Assembly (NCBI GenBank): GCA_003586115.2
Contig: QVOM02000034.1
Location: 127,879,936 to 127,943,935 of the forward strand
Direction of reading: 5' to 3'
From: Salvator merianae
Lineage: Eukaryota > Chordata > Lepidosauria > Squamata > Teiidae
Length of the DNA stretch: 64,000 bases
Made by a program: the position numbers and the translations under genes
Shown: piece after piece, positions 11,201 to 23,200 of the stretch
How the letters are laid out: every line of letters starts with the position of its first letter
How positions within the stretch are numbered: the first letter of the stretch is position 1
The notes under the pieces: model-generated
The model's database searches: none
What the model was told of the DNA's origin: nothing
What the model saw: only the letters and a program-made list of their open reading frames with translations

Positions 11201-14200
11201 GCCTTGTGTGTCTTGGTGCAGCTTGAGTTCCCCAGAGCCATAATGAATGATAATGGAGCACTCTGGGAGCACATTATCCAATAAGCTGGAATCTTGAGGC
11301 AGTGCCATGGCTAGCAACTTCAGCTCTGCACTTACTCGCATCAGTGCAGTTTTTCCACTTCCAGCCAAGCCCACATATAGTCCTCTACTCTCCACTTTTC
11401 ATCCCTGTTGTTTTCTATTTGTCCATTTCATTCAGCATTTAAATCCTACAATTTGCCTTCCATCAACCCAACAGCCACCCAGAGCTTCTGACAGGCCTAC
11501 TCAAGCGTAAGCATGGTCAGAGTAAGTAACTGCCCTGGGGCCTGCTCTAAAAGCTCAGCAAGTTCATTGGGCATGGCCCATCATCAGGTGGCCTTATTAA
11601 ATCAGCAGGGGTACACCGCCACGACCTGTGGATCACATGACTGCATATGCCTACTGCCTGCACTCTGTTGAGGAAAGGAATGGGAGGGGAGAATGTGGGA
11701 TTTCTGGCTGCCTCCTTCCTGTGCTGATTTGGGCATCCATCTGATGTTGTTCGCTGGCACAGCAATAGATTGATTGACCATTTTTGCAGCCACAAAATGC
11801 CATGCAGCTTTACTCCACTGATGCAGCGCCATGGGTGGTATGACCTGTCGCCACCATTTTCAGCAGCCCATGGAGCCTGATAGAAGCTGCTCCTTGCATG
11901 ATATCCCCACCTACAAGCATGAATGTGTCAGGTGAAGCTGTACTAGGTAGGGAAAAAGCAGAAACCCCTGTTTCTGCCTTTGAGATGGGGAACTTCAGCA
12001 GGTAGGCTAGACACTGTCATGGTTGCCTCAGTATGTAACTCCAGCCTCCTTAACAGGCCCCTGGTACTGCCCATCTCTCTGATGCCACGTTTGGCATGCA
12101 GCTGCATTTGTCAGCTGCTGCCTACAAGGTTATATGCCTGGTGATTCAAACCAGTGGGGGAAAGTGAAGGAAAAAAAGGGAGAAAAAGAAAAAAAAACCA
12201 CTTTCAGCACCTCCCCCTTCTGCTGCCAAGGAACACACTCTAGGAGAAAGATGGGGGGAACGCCTTCCTTTTGACATGTGAAAGCTGCTAATGAGCACAG
12301 CCATGACAAGAACAATGCACCCTTCTCTTCCCTTTGGCACACTTCCTTAGGCCGGCACATAAAGCAGAAGGAAAGAGTAATAAGCAAGTACTATAATAAG
12401 AAAGGGATAGACTCAACAACCTGCCATAGCAGAGGTCTGTTGATGCTGTACTATCTTAAACTCGTCTTTCTAATGAAGCATTTTCAGAGATCAGATGTGA
12501 TCTCTAAATACTTTAAATGACCTCCGGAATTGATTGATGGCTCCTTCCAGTGAGACTAACATGAGATGCACAAACTTCACCTTGATCCACGCTGGGCCAT
12601 TTCACAAGTATAAATGGTCTCTAAGATTGTATTTTTCTTACTTTAAATACAAGATTTTTCATATCTCCTCAGTGCCCATCAAGGTTCCAGATTTGTGGCA
12701 ATCAGTAGGTGAGGGCCTAAAGTTTTTTGTTTGTTTTTTAATTGCAAATATATCAACAACTTTACAACAATCAGAAAAGAACAAAAATGTAGAAGAATTG
12801 TACATTTCAGTTAATGTAATGTATGCAGTCATCTTAGGTGCTTTGCTTAATCAGCTTGTCTATCAATAGGTTCCAATCAAAGTTTCAGGGGATGATATTC
12901 TTGAGCTAAACCTAAATTTTAATCCACCTTGGATGAACCTCCAGAGTGCAGAGAACACATCAGCACAGTGCTAAGCCGTTTTCCTTCTACAGTATCTTAC
13001 CTAAATTTCACTTTTCTGAAAAGTGGATAAAACCTAGTCAGAAAGCCTTTTTACCTGTAAAGCAGGTTAAAGCTTTTGATGTGTTTCCCGGAGTACTTTG
13101 TGGCAGAATATACAATGTATGTGCTGGGAAGAGCAGCATTAATAGCAACAGTAATAATATTCTGTCCATCAGTAAGAGGGAGACCACAACAAAAATAGGC
13201 TCCCATATAATGGTGGGTTCAGAAGAAAAACAGATCAAAGAATTCCATTCAAGTCATAACTACAGAGATAGAAAATCAACTTTGACAAGCCCAGTTTGGT
13301 AATAAATCCTCACAATGAGACACTGCCTGAAATCACAAGATTTCAGTACCTAGTTGTGATGCTGTTCCCAAAACACTTGACACAATAAGCAACATCTCTT
13401 GCTGTTTCTCTCTTTTGTATTTTGACCTGCCATCTCTTAAAGTCTGGAACAAACCCAGACACACTTTTTAAGAAGGATTCTGGGTGTTAATAAATTGGTC
13501 CCAGCTTCTGCTGTTAGAGCTGAACCTGGAGTCCCAGCTATCCAATGTTTCATTAACATCAGAACTTTTAATTATTGGATGCATTTAACTTCAATGCCCA
13601 GAAATAGACTCCCTAGACAAGCCAGGAATGAGAGCAAATACTCATGGGTGCTTAAATTATATAATATCATTTCCTACTGTGGACTGTCCCTGCAACTGCT
13701 AGGGCATATTGGTCAGTCAGCCAGAGAAATTTTCAAGCAGCAGGTGATGGATTTTAGTGCACAAAATGATATTGGCACTCTGTCTAATTTAAAATCACTA
13801 AAATGGCTAACACAAACGAAGACTATTTTCCAGCTTGCAAAGTATTTAGATTATAAAATGCCCTACTAGTTAAAGAAACAATTCACCCGTGTATGTTTTG
13901 AATTATTGATTCCATGGTAAAGCTGGGGAGGTACCAACAGGTGCCATACAAGGAAAGACTGTGTGTTTGTGGCATGCCAGCGGTTGAAGATCTCTCCCAT
14001 ATCCTGTTTGTTTGTCAGCTCTATTCTTCAATCAGAACAACTTACCTGGGGGCCCATTTACAAAAGGTAAACCGAAAGTAAACTGACTTATTTTCTTCGG
14101 GGAGAAAACATTCAGATAACTTACAGGGTAGCCCTATTTTTCGCTAAGGCTGTCTGACTTAGGAAATCATTAATTGATCAGAATATGGCATAGGGAAAGG

Positions 14201-17200
14201 GGGATGGGGATAGATAATTATGTTACTCTTCTTTTGAATTATGATTCTACACATGTTACAATTATATGTTTTTATTTATAATTTTGATATGGTCAAAAGA
14301 CTAATCAATAAACTAAACTGAAACTGAAACTGAAATCATAAAGTACTCGAGGTCGATAACAATAATAAAATCAATCATCTTGAAAAAAATCCAAACTGGA
14401 AGAAAAATACGATGAAACAGATGGCTCTCCTCAAAGAGAATCTGATTAGTGACCACAGAATTCTGTAAAACCTTAGCCAATTTAGATATAATTCATGGAA
14501 ACAGACGTAGTGTGTTAAAAAGAGAAATCAGATCACAACTTTGGTCCCATCCCCAATCAATAGGTCCCAACCAAAGTTTCAAGGGATGATATTCTTGAGC
14601 TAAACCTAAATTTTAATCCACCCTGGATGAGCCTCCAGGATGCGGAGAACACATCAGCACAGTGCCAAGCCATTTCCCTTCCACATTATCTTACCCAAAG
14701 GTGGCATTTCACAAAGCTGGACCCATCACCCCATAATCCAACCCATGTAATGATGGATGTCCAAGATGGGGAAGCCCTTACACATAGCCTTGCTCTTTGT
14801 ATATATACTTCACCCTATTTTGGACTCTCATTTGCAGTTCTTGTAATGATCAGCAAGGCAAGTAGCAGCAGCTAGGCAGTATCAGCACACAACAAAAACA
14901 TTTTGCACATGTTCCTTCTTTTACCTTAATTAAAAAAAAAATCCTTAATTAAAAAAGAAAATCCTTATTTTAATATTTACTGCAAAATATGTATTTAAAC
15001 ATGTCTCCATTTTACCATACACTTTCTAACCATAAGAGCAGACTCATATAACCTACCCAACCCTAGTCCAAAGGCATCACATGAAAATCAACATTACCTT
15101 TTCCTCTGTCATATCATAGAAGTGGAAAAAAAGGATATCTACAGGGGTTTTTTTCCTGTTTTTAAAGTACGTGATACTGAAAAAAGATTCTCACTGTTGT
15201 TTTATCACTTACAAAGATAGCAGAATAGGATTCAAATGTCAAAAACTTGGTAAGTGACTATTTTAAGACACACTTCCTGAACCTTTGACATTTTTTCTTT
15301 ATGGAGGGAGATTTTTCATGTTTCATTTTTATCAGTAACCAAGCACTGTAGTTTTTTGGTTATAGTGATTTGATTTGAATTTAGTTGCATTTTTATACTG
15401 GTTTTATTAGAACCTGTTCTGAGAGCTTAAGTTATAGAGTGGGATAGAAATGCAAATAAATAAATGTATGTAAATAAAAATTGTCTGATGCCGGTCTGAG
15501 TCAACAACTTATTCTTCTCTCTTCCCTTCTTCAGGTAACTGCTTACATTAAGAACTGCCAGGCTAAGAGAATAAGCCCTTGGCATAAACTGTAGGATACG
15601 AGCTGCAAGGATTCTTAGCCTGGGGCCAGTAATCCTGATCAGTCTTTTCCAAGAAATATGCATGATTTCTTTATCCCTGTTGCATAGGTATTTTTGCATT
15701 TTCCGTGTATCTAATTTTATAATGTAATATTTTATATTATTTATATTGTATTTTCTGGTTTTCATTTTAAATAGCCTTGTATGGTTTTCTTCCAATGGAA
15801 AGGGATTATAAATGAATGAATTAATGAGAGAAGAAAAAAGATTAGTTTACAAGATGCATTTTATACACATTTTTGCCTCAAGAACTGTATCACAGGTTTC
15901 AAAGCAGCAATTCCACAGTTGATTACGCTCTGATCCAAATATGAACTGTGACAGTGGAAATTATGTCACTGGACTTAAAACTGGTGACTGAAGTACAAAA
16001 CCAAGACTCTAAAACCCAGGAATATCCTGGCACCATACTGGAATTGCCGCATGTATTGTTAGCATTCCCAACATTGTCCAGAGAGACAGAGGCAAAATCC
16101 CAGGATATAGTTATTGTGGGAAAAAGAACTCTGAGGCCACATTCCGACACAGCATTTAATCAGTTTACAGGCCATCTTCAGTTTCCGCTGGCCAGACATT
16201 ATCTTGCCTTTCCGTAGTTTTTCTGGACTAAATTGGCGAAATCCGGACTACTTTGCATTTGGATTTAATGAGTTCTCAAGCCGTTCCAGATCACTAGCCC
16301 ACTTTACTTTGTGATGTGAGAACGCAGAAGGAGACTATTTGAGAGGGACTATACTTTTGGGGGGGGCATGCAGAGGGAGGGCTTCCCATTTCCTGCAGTC
16401 CAATGACAGACTTTGTGGGTGGGCAGGAATCACAGTAGTTCCTTCCACCTCCATTATCCCCCCTTCCCCCGCTGCCAGGAGAAAAGAAAACCGTCCTCCA
16501 TTTTACTTTGCTAAACTGTGGTCCTTTCTCTTCCTTTATCCCCCATCCAACACTGCCAGGAAGAAGTTAAAGGCTTCCTCTACTTCTGTCTGCTGATTAA
16601 ACCAAAAACAGACTGCACCTGTTTGGGGAGCAGTCCTCTTGCCCCAACAAAGAATCCACTCAGTATCAGTTTTGCAGTCAGCAACATACAGCTACATAGT
16701 GGGACACATGCCACTGTGATAGTCTCGGGGGGGGGGGGGAGAGGTGAAGCAGAGTCCATTTGCTGGCCATTATCATGATAATAGAGCTCCCCCACGCTTC
16801 CCTCTCTTCCTGAATCTCTCCCTGCTTTTCCACTACTCTTAAATTGCACAATTGTGCAAAAGTGCAATTGCAATGGAGTAGAAATCGCCATCTTCCCTTT
16901 AAGCTCCTGCCCTTTAAGAAGCTTAATTGTGCGGTACATTTGGTATTAAAGTTCTGCTTGTGAAGATACAGACTGGAGGGGGAGAAGGAGCAAATGGCAA
17001 ATGACTAGTAACGCCACCAAGTGAATCCATGTTCTGAGGTAGCAGCGGGGACATACAGAGGGCAAATCTTCACTTGCCCACCCCTGTGAAGTCAAGATTT
17101 GAACATTAGGACTGCAGCCAATCACTGACTGCACAGGGAGGGGAATCTGGCAAGGGGTGGAGGCAGAAACATCAGTGTGAGAACGAACAAGTCTGAATTG

Positions 17201-20200
17201 AGCCCGTGTTAAAATGCAAATGTGGGAACGATCAGAAGACGAATTCAGTCCTCGTACTCTTCCAATACAGATTAAATTTACGATGTCAGAATACGCCTTG
17301 AACCTGGTTTTCCCACAGAATGATAATTTATGATGTCTGGCATTCGCTTCTGGGTTTTTTCCTCATGAAAATATCCACTGTGCAAGCACAAGGGCAAAAC
17401 CCAAATGGAAATTCCCACTGTGCAAGAGTGGAGGTGGACGCTTACACAGTTCAGGTATTTTCCCAATTGGGAGAAAGTACCAGTATAGCAAGGCTTGCTT
17501 GGGATATTGCCCTGCTGTCTGGCTGCGATGGGAAGAGACAATTGTGGGAACTAAACAAGATCCAGCATTTCCCTCTCACTGTCTGGAGGTAGCCCAAATC
17601 TCCAATTATCATTATTATATACTAACTTAGATGTACAGCTTTAATAAATGCATACTAAACTGAGTCTGGGCACTACATTCAACTTCTGAAATGTATATTA
17701 AGATGGATGGGGAATGAACCAACTGTCCTGAACTCTTGAAAGCTATTGGACAGGTTACCAAACACACATTATTATTGTATTTCATAATTACATACGACAA
17801 AAAAATGTCAGACACACATATGTTTAAGCCCAAATTTAGAAATATTAAGAATTTAAAGCAGAATGCAAGCCACCCCTCATCAGCAGGATTCTTTGTTTGC
17901 TAAGCCTAAATACTAACAGCTGATAGACAGCTTAAAAGCCTCTGTTCTCCCTTTAAAATGGAGTGGACACCCATTCAAACAACAGCACTGTATATCTATC
18001 TTCTGAAAGCCCCTGTGATAGAGGGCCTGTAAAGAGGAACACGCATCTATCCAAGCTCATAGTGGAAATGGTTTTTACCACTTTGCCTATCCCCTCCCTC
18101 CCTCCCTCCCTCCCTCCCTCTCTCTCTCTCCCTCTCTCTCTCTCTCTCACTGCTTTCATGTAGCAGGCAGCAGAGCAAGGATGGGCAACCTTGCTCTGTT
18201 TGGTGGTTGGGGGCTGTATGGAACTCAGGGGGGCACTGGAAACCACTTACTGACTTTCCAAGCAAGAGAAAAGAGGAATATTGATATTGGGGTTTGGAGA
18301 TTAAAAGTATGTATTACTGAAAGAAGAGAAACAATTGTAACAATTGGACGGATAGGAGAATGTGGAGACAGTCATCAAATGTGTGATTGGAAGTCTTTCT
18401 TCCTTTCTTTGTTTCTCTTTCATTTCTGGTTTTTCTGTATTTAACAAGTTTGATCTATAGCATCTCCTAAGAAGGTAGCAATGGGGACCACTTCTACATC
18501 TTCCAAAAGAAACATGACGTGTTCAACCAAAAGACCTTTTTACCTTCTACTTTCTCGGATTACACATTGTTTTCCTCCTTTTGTTTAACACTGGCTTTCA
18601 TTTTCCAGCTGGATTCACTGCATGGGTAGACCTTTGCCTAGGCAACGTGGATTCCCTTTTCTTTGGCTCCTGTAATCTCTCCAGATCTGTCCAAAAGGGC
18701 CCTTCAATTCTCAGGGCACATTTTTGGAGGTGTTCTGGCTTTCTTTGCATTCCTATCTCATTCTATACGTTTTAGGTGCACTTTAATTCTCGTCACATTA
18801 AAAATCGTTTGTTATCTTGCATGCAGTAGCAGCCAGTGTGGGCAAGCACAGACAGAAGTTTCTCCCTCTGCCACACACCTGTTAATGTCTGGATCAAAAG
18901 AAGATCTTCTGGTGCCCCATGGACTTCAAACTAAGACGACAAATTAGTGATTGGCAGGGAGAAGAACTTTGCCTTGCCTTCACCCTTGCCAGCTTCTATG
19001 GCATGTAGGTGCTTTTTCTTTCTTATTCTTTATTTCTGGTTAAGATTAGAACTTCCACCATAGAATCTCACCATAGCCCCTGCTATATTCCCCCTAAATC
19101 CCGCTAGAGCCTATTGCAGGAAAATCCAACTCTGGTGACAGGTTTTCCAGACATATTTATATATTTATGGAGCCGACCCTACCCATTATTAAATTTCCCT
19201 TAAGTTCCAATTTTGCTATGCCATTGCCAGTTTCCCAGCTTTTTGTCCATTTGACTGCAAGTTTGTGGAAAGGGCCTGTCTTTATTTATATGTGGAATCC
19301 TCCCTTTGGTAAGTGTTCAGTAATACAGCGATGATTAATAACTCTGTCACTAAACCTTAATTAGCTACTTCTCAGAAGCTTGATTTACATGAGTTAGGAC
19401 CTTCAAGAGCCAGCTGATTGATGACTGATCTGGCCAGCTTGCTGGCCAATAAAGATACAGCCCTGTAACATATGGTGTGTGTTATTTGTTAAATAAAACC
19501 GTCTTCCTTCATTATTATGACTTAGAGGAAGATTAGATCCCATTTTAGGAGCCACTCATGCAGAAATCCAAATAATTCCAAAAGGTTCACAAAGCTTTTC
19601 TCACAGCTGTATCTAAAAATGTGTTAAAGTTAGGGGCAGAAGTTTCCTTTTTAGGGAAGGCTTTTAGCTTTGTTATGCTCTGCTATAGCTTATTTCAAGG
19701 GCCACTTAAAGCCAAAGGACTCAACTATAAAAATAAATAAATCATATTTTAAAAATGTAAAGGCAGAAGCGTCATAACATTTTTTTCCCTCTCCTAAACT
19801 CCCATTGCATATAGAGCTCTCTGGTCACATAATCAGATGTGAATCTCAATGGAAGAACCATCAACAAAAGCAAGCTTAGCCTTTGGCAGCGTTCTTAGCT
19901 GAGAGCATGAATTAGCCTTTAGTTCTGCCTACAGAGGCCAGGCATCTGTGAGCCCATTTTAAGCATAAAGCTCTGATGTGCTTGCTGATTACAAAGAGAA
20001 CCCCAAGAATGCACACTACAACTTTTGGTTTGCGCCCAAAGCAATCAAACTTGCAGCTGTTGGATGGCTGTGTAGGTTCCTGCCCAGCCACTGGAAATGT
20101 GCTTCTCTTTTCATCTTTCCACTGACAGTCCTTGAATTAAGGGAGTGAACATACTATATATAGCCATGTGTTCTATGAAAGTGCTGGATTGACAGTCTGC

Positions 20201-23200
20201 AAACTGATGTTCTTTGTTCAACTACAAAGCAGGAACAACAATGAACAGCTGCAAAACAAGCTTTCCTCTGCCACCCCCGATTCTTTGCCTCAGCCAGCAA
20301 GCCATGACTAAAGCAGACCTCCCCACAGGAAGCTCAACCTTGCTCAGAACACCGTACAGCTCACTCTGCTTGCTTTGCACGGCAAGGTGCCTCTTAGAAG
20401 GAAATTCAGACCCACAAATTGCAATGAAAATGCACTTTAACAGAAATCCCTTTGACTGTGTTTTTAAAGGCTCAGTAGTAGGTGTTTTGTCCTTTAGTTT
20501 CTCGTGTTTGCTCTCAAATCTAGATGTATGGTACAAACTACAGGATATCATACGCATTTTGTGAAACTAGCAGAACAGTTTGCCCAAAGAGGTAATTTTA
20601 ATTAGACTCTTTGGCTAGTAGACCACATGCAAAGGTCAAAGTTTAAAGGACAAAACAGCCTGTACTAACTGGACACTAGTCTCCCCATAACCTCTCTTTG
20701 CACATATGTTAACAGATGTCAGAGGCTTCACAAAATTATAGCAGTTTTACCTAACTTTTAAGTGCACTATTTCTTTATATAAATGCCTTCCTTATAAAGG
20801 ATCAAAGACGGACCTACACCATTTAGTTCACATAAAGTAAATGGTGCATACTCTGCAGTAGCCAGTTCTGCAAAAGCACCTTGAGAGTGAGAATGCAGTA
20901 CTTGAAGCAGAGCTTGTCTCTTTAGCTCAGGATAGAGAAGAAGAATATTCTAGTTATTTTTCCAACACATCGTAAAGTAATTCCTGGTTTTACAGAGCAG
21001 AAAATAAGGTTTATAACCTCCACATTTGCACAATTTTTGTGCAAACCTGAGCAAAATCTTGGCACCATTGATATGCTGCTACCAGAAACAGTACAAAATC
21101 CGTGCAGACAGGTGTCATCCTTTCCCCCCACCCTTATTATGCACATTCCTTTACTATAAATTTCCATTCCTGCATTTGCACAATTAAGTGCCAAGAACTG
21201 CAGGTGGTGTGAGTGGAGCCTGTTGTACTTTGGACACCTGATGCAAAGTGGTAGGTCCCAGCATATAGAATTCACCGTATCACTATTAAGAGCCTAAAAA
21301 ACCATTTAGGATCTAGTCTGAAATCAAAACTTAGGATTGCTCACAGCTGGGGTCCTTAAGTGTCATTTTCACTCAGCTCCTCTCTCTTTTACGCATCCAT
21401 TCAGACTAATAAGCTTACACAAAAAATGCAGACATATTGTTTAAAACTATAGAAAAACAAAATACATTACTGTTTGATGCATTAACTTTTTAAAAAAGAA
21501 AAGCTATACTTTACATTCAGCAGTATTTGTTTGGTAGACTTAGATGACTATTAGAATGGGAACCTTTAGGGGGACTTTCTACACTCACCTCTCCATGGTC
21601 CGAACCAGTGTTCCAGATGAGGGTCTGCTGGTCCACCAATAGACCTCAGTGTTGAGGTCTACTGGTAATCCCAATCAAGGCCTCTCTGATCGGAATTATG
21701 TTCCATCCAGCATAATTATGGAGCATACTAGCAGTAGGCAGGACCTCACAGATCCACAATAATGTGTGGACTGATGAGGCCCAGAAGCCAACTACAGGGG
21801 CTCCTATTTCAGATCACTGGTAAGAGCAGAAAAGGCCTTTGTCATAGCTCTGCTTTACACTGGAATGATTAACAGTGAGAAACTCAATCCAGCAGCAAAA
21901 CAACAGATAAATAAATATCAGTACTGCCAGGAAGATAGCCTTGGGAGAAGAGATGGCAATTCTAACTTCAAAGGACTTAATGAGATGCTTCAGCAGATAC
22001 TTCTGATGAGTCTCTATTGTGTAGACTCCACCCCTTATCAAAAGTTTTTCAGAAGTATTTTGTAGGAAATGCAAACCCTGCAAACCATGCAATTTATGCC
22101 GCTTTTAGACAAAGGGTACTCAAACTCACAAGCCGCTTTGCACAAACACTGTGTAAACTGCACCTTGCATCATGTAAACACTGGATGAATGTTTTGCAAA
22201 ATTTCAGTATATGCGAACTAACTCTATTTAAAAACAAACAAAAAAAATCTTCAGCAGTTGTGTCCACCTGGATTAGACATAGCCAAGGCATTGCTGTAAT
22301 CCAATTTCCACCATTCCACTGGCCATGCTAGATGGGGTTGGTGGGAATTTTAGCTCAGCACCACCTGGAAGAGAGTGTGTCAGCTTCTTCTAATCTGAAC
22401 TAACTTGTTGCTTCTACTCCCTCAACACAGAAGTGGAAATGTTAGTATATTTATCATGCTACGTTTTATTACAAACCATTTTATCAACTTTTTTCTTATA
22501 GGGTTACCTGAAAATGTACAAACAAATATACCACTGATTAAAACAAACAAATACACCACAGTTTAAAAACAAACACCAATTCCTACATCCACCAATTCCT
22601 AAAACCACAGCATCAGGCTTCCAAAAGTCCATAGCTCATCTTATGTAAACTTTTCAAAAAAGTATCGCAGCTATTTTCAATGCTTTCACTTTTTTAAGAT
22701 TTAAGATAAGGTCACAATCAGATGGCATTATAAAAGTGACAGGTGTAAGCACTTCTGACCGTGTATGTCTGTGGTCTGCACTCCATCACACAGATATAGG
22801 AAGACATAGTAGGGGAGAGTGTGGGATTCAGCCCACTTCATACACTTCAGCAGCACACTTTCCTTCCTGTGCCAAGCATTCATCTAATGCCCTGCACTGG
22901 CACAATATCAGACATTTGCAGCCATACGTTGTGTAGTGTGACTGGAAAAAGGCTGGGCAGCACACTCCAACAACACAGCTGCAATGACACAGCCACTGTG
23001 AGGGGCCCCAGGAAGGGCCTGTTGCTTTAGCAGTGCGACGCCACCACTTTCACTACCATGTTTGATCAGGACCAAAGTTTCTATTGCGTTAAACTGAGTA
23101 AATTGACAAATAACTTATGACCAATTTCTTTCCATTGGAATTCTGTTTAACCTATGTAGATTAGAGATATACGGAGAGAAGAGATACGGAAACAAGAAAT

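Noticed and set aside
10767..11243. 158-codon open frame on the plus strand
   Set aside because: No recognisable motif is present, and overlapping open frames on the minus strand suggest only low stop density.
12862..14712. Direct repeats as LTRs of a retrovirus-like element
   Set aside because: At 150 bp they are short for LTRs. There is no TG...CA border, primer-binding site or polypurine tract, and the sequence between them is a LINE fragment.
17953..18265. Arg/Glu/Gly-repeat frames on the minus strand
   Set aside because: They are translations of the (TCCC)n(TC)n tract.
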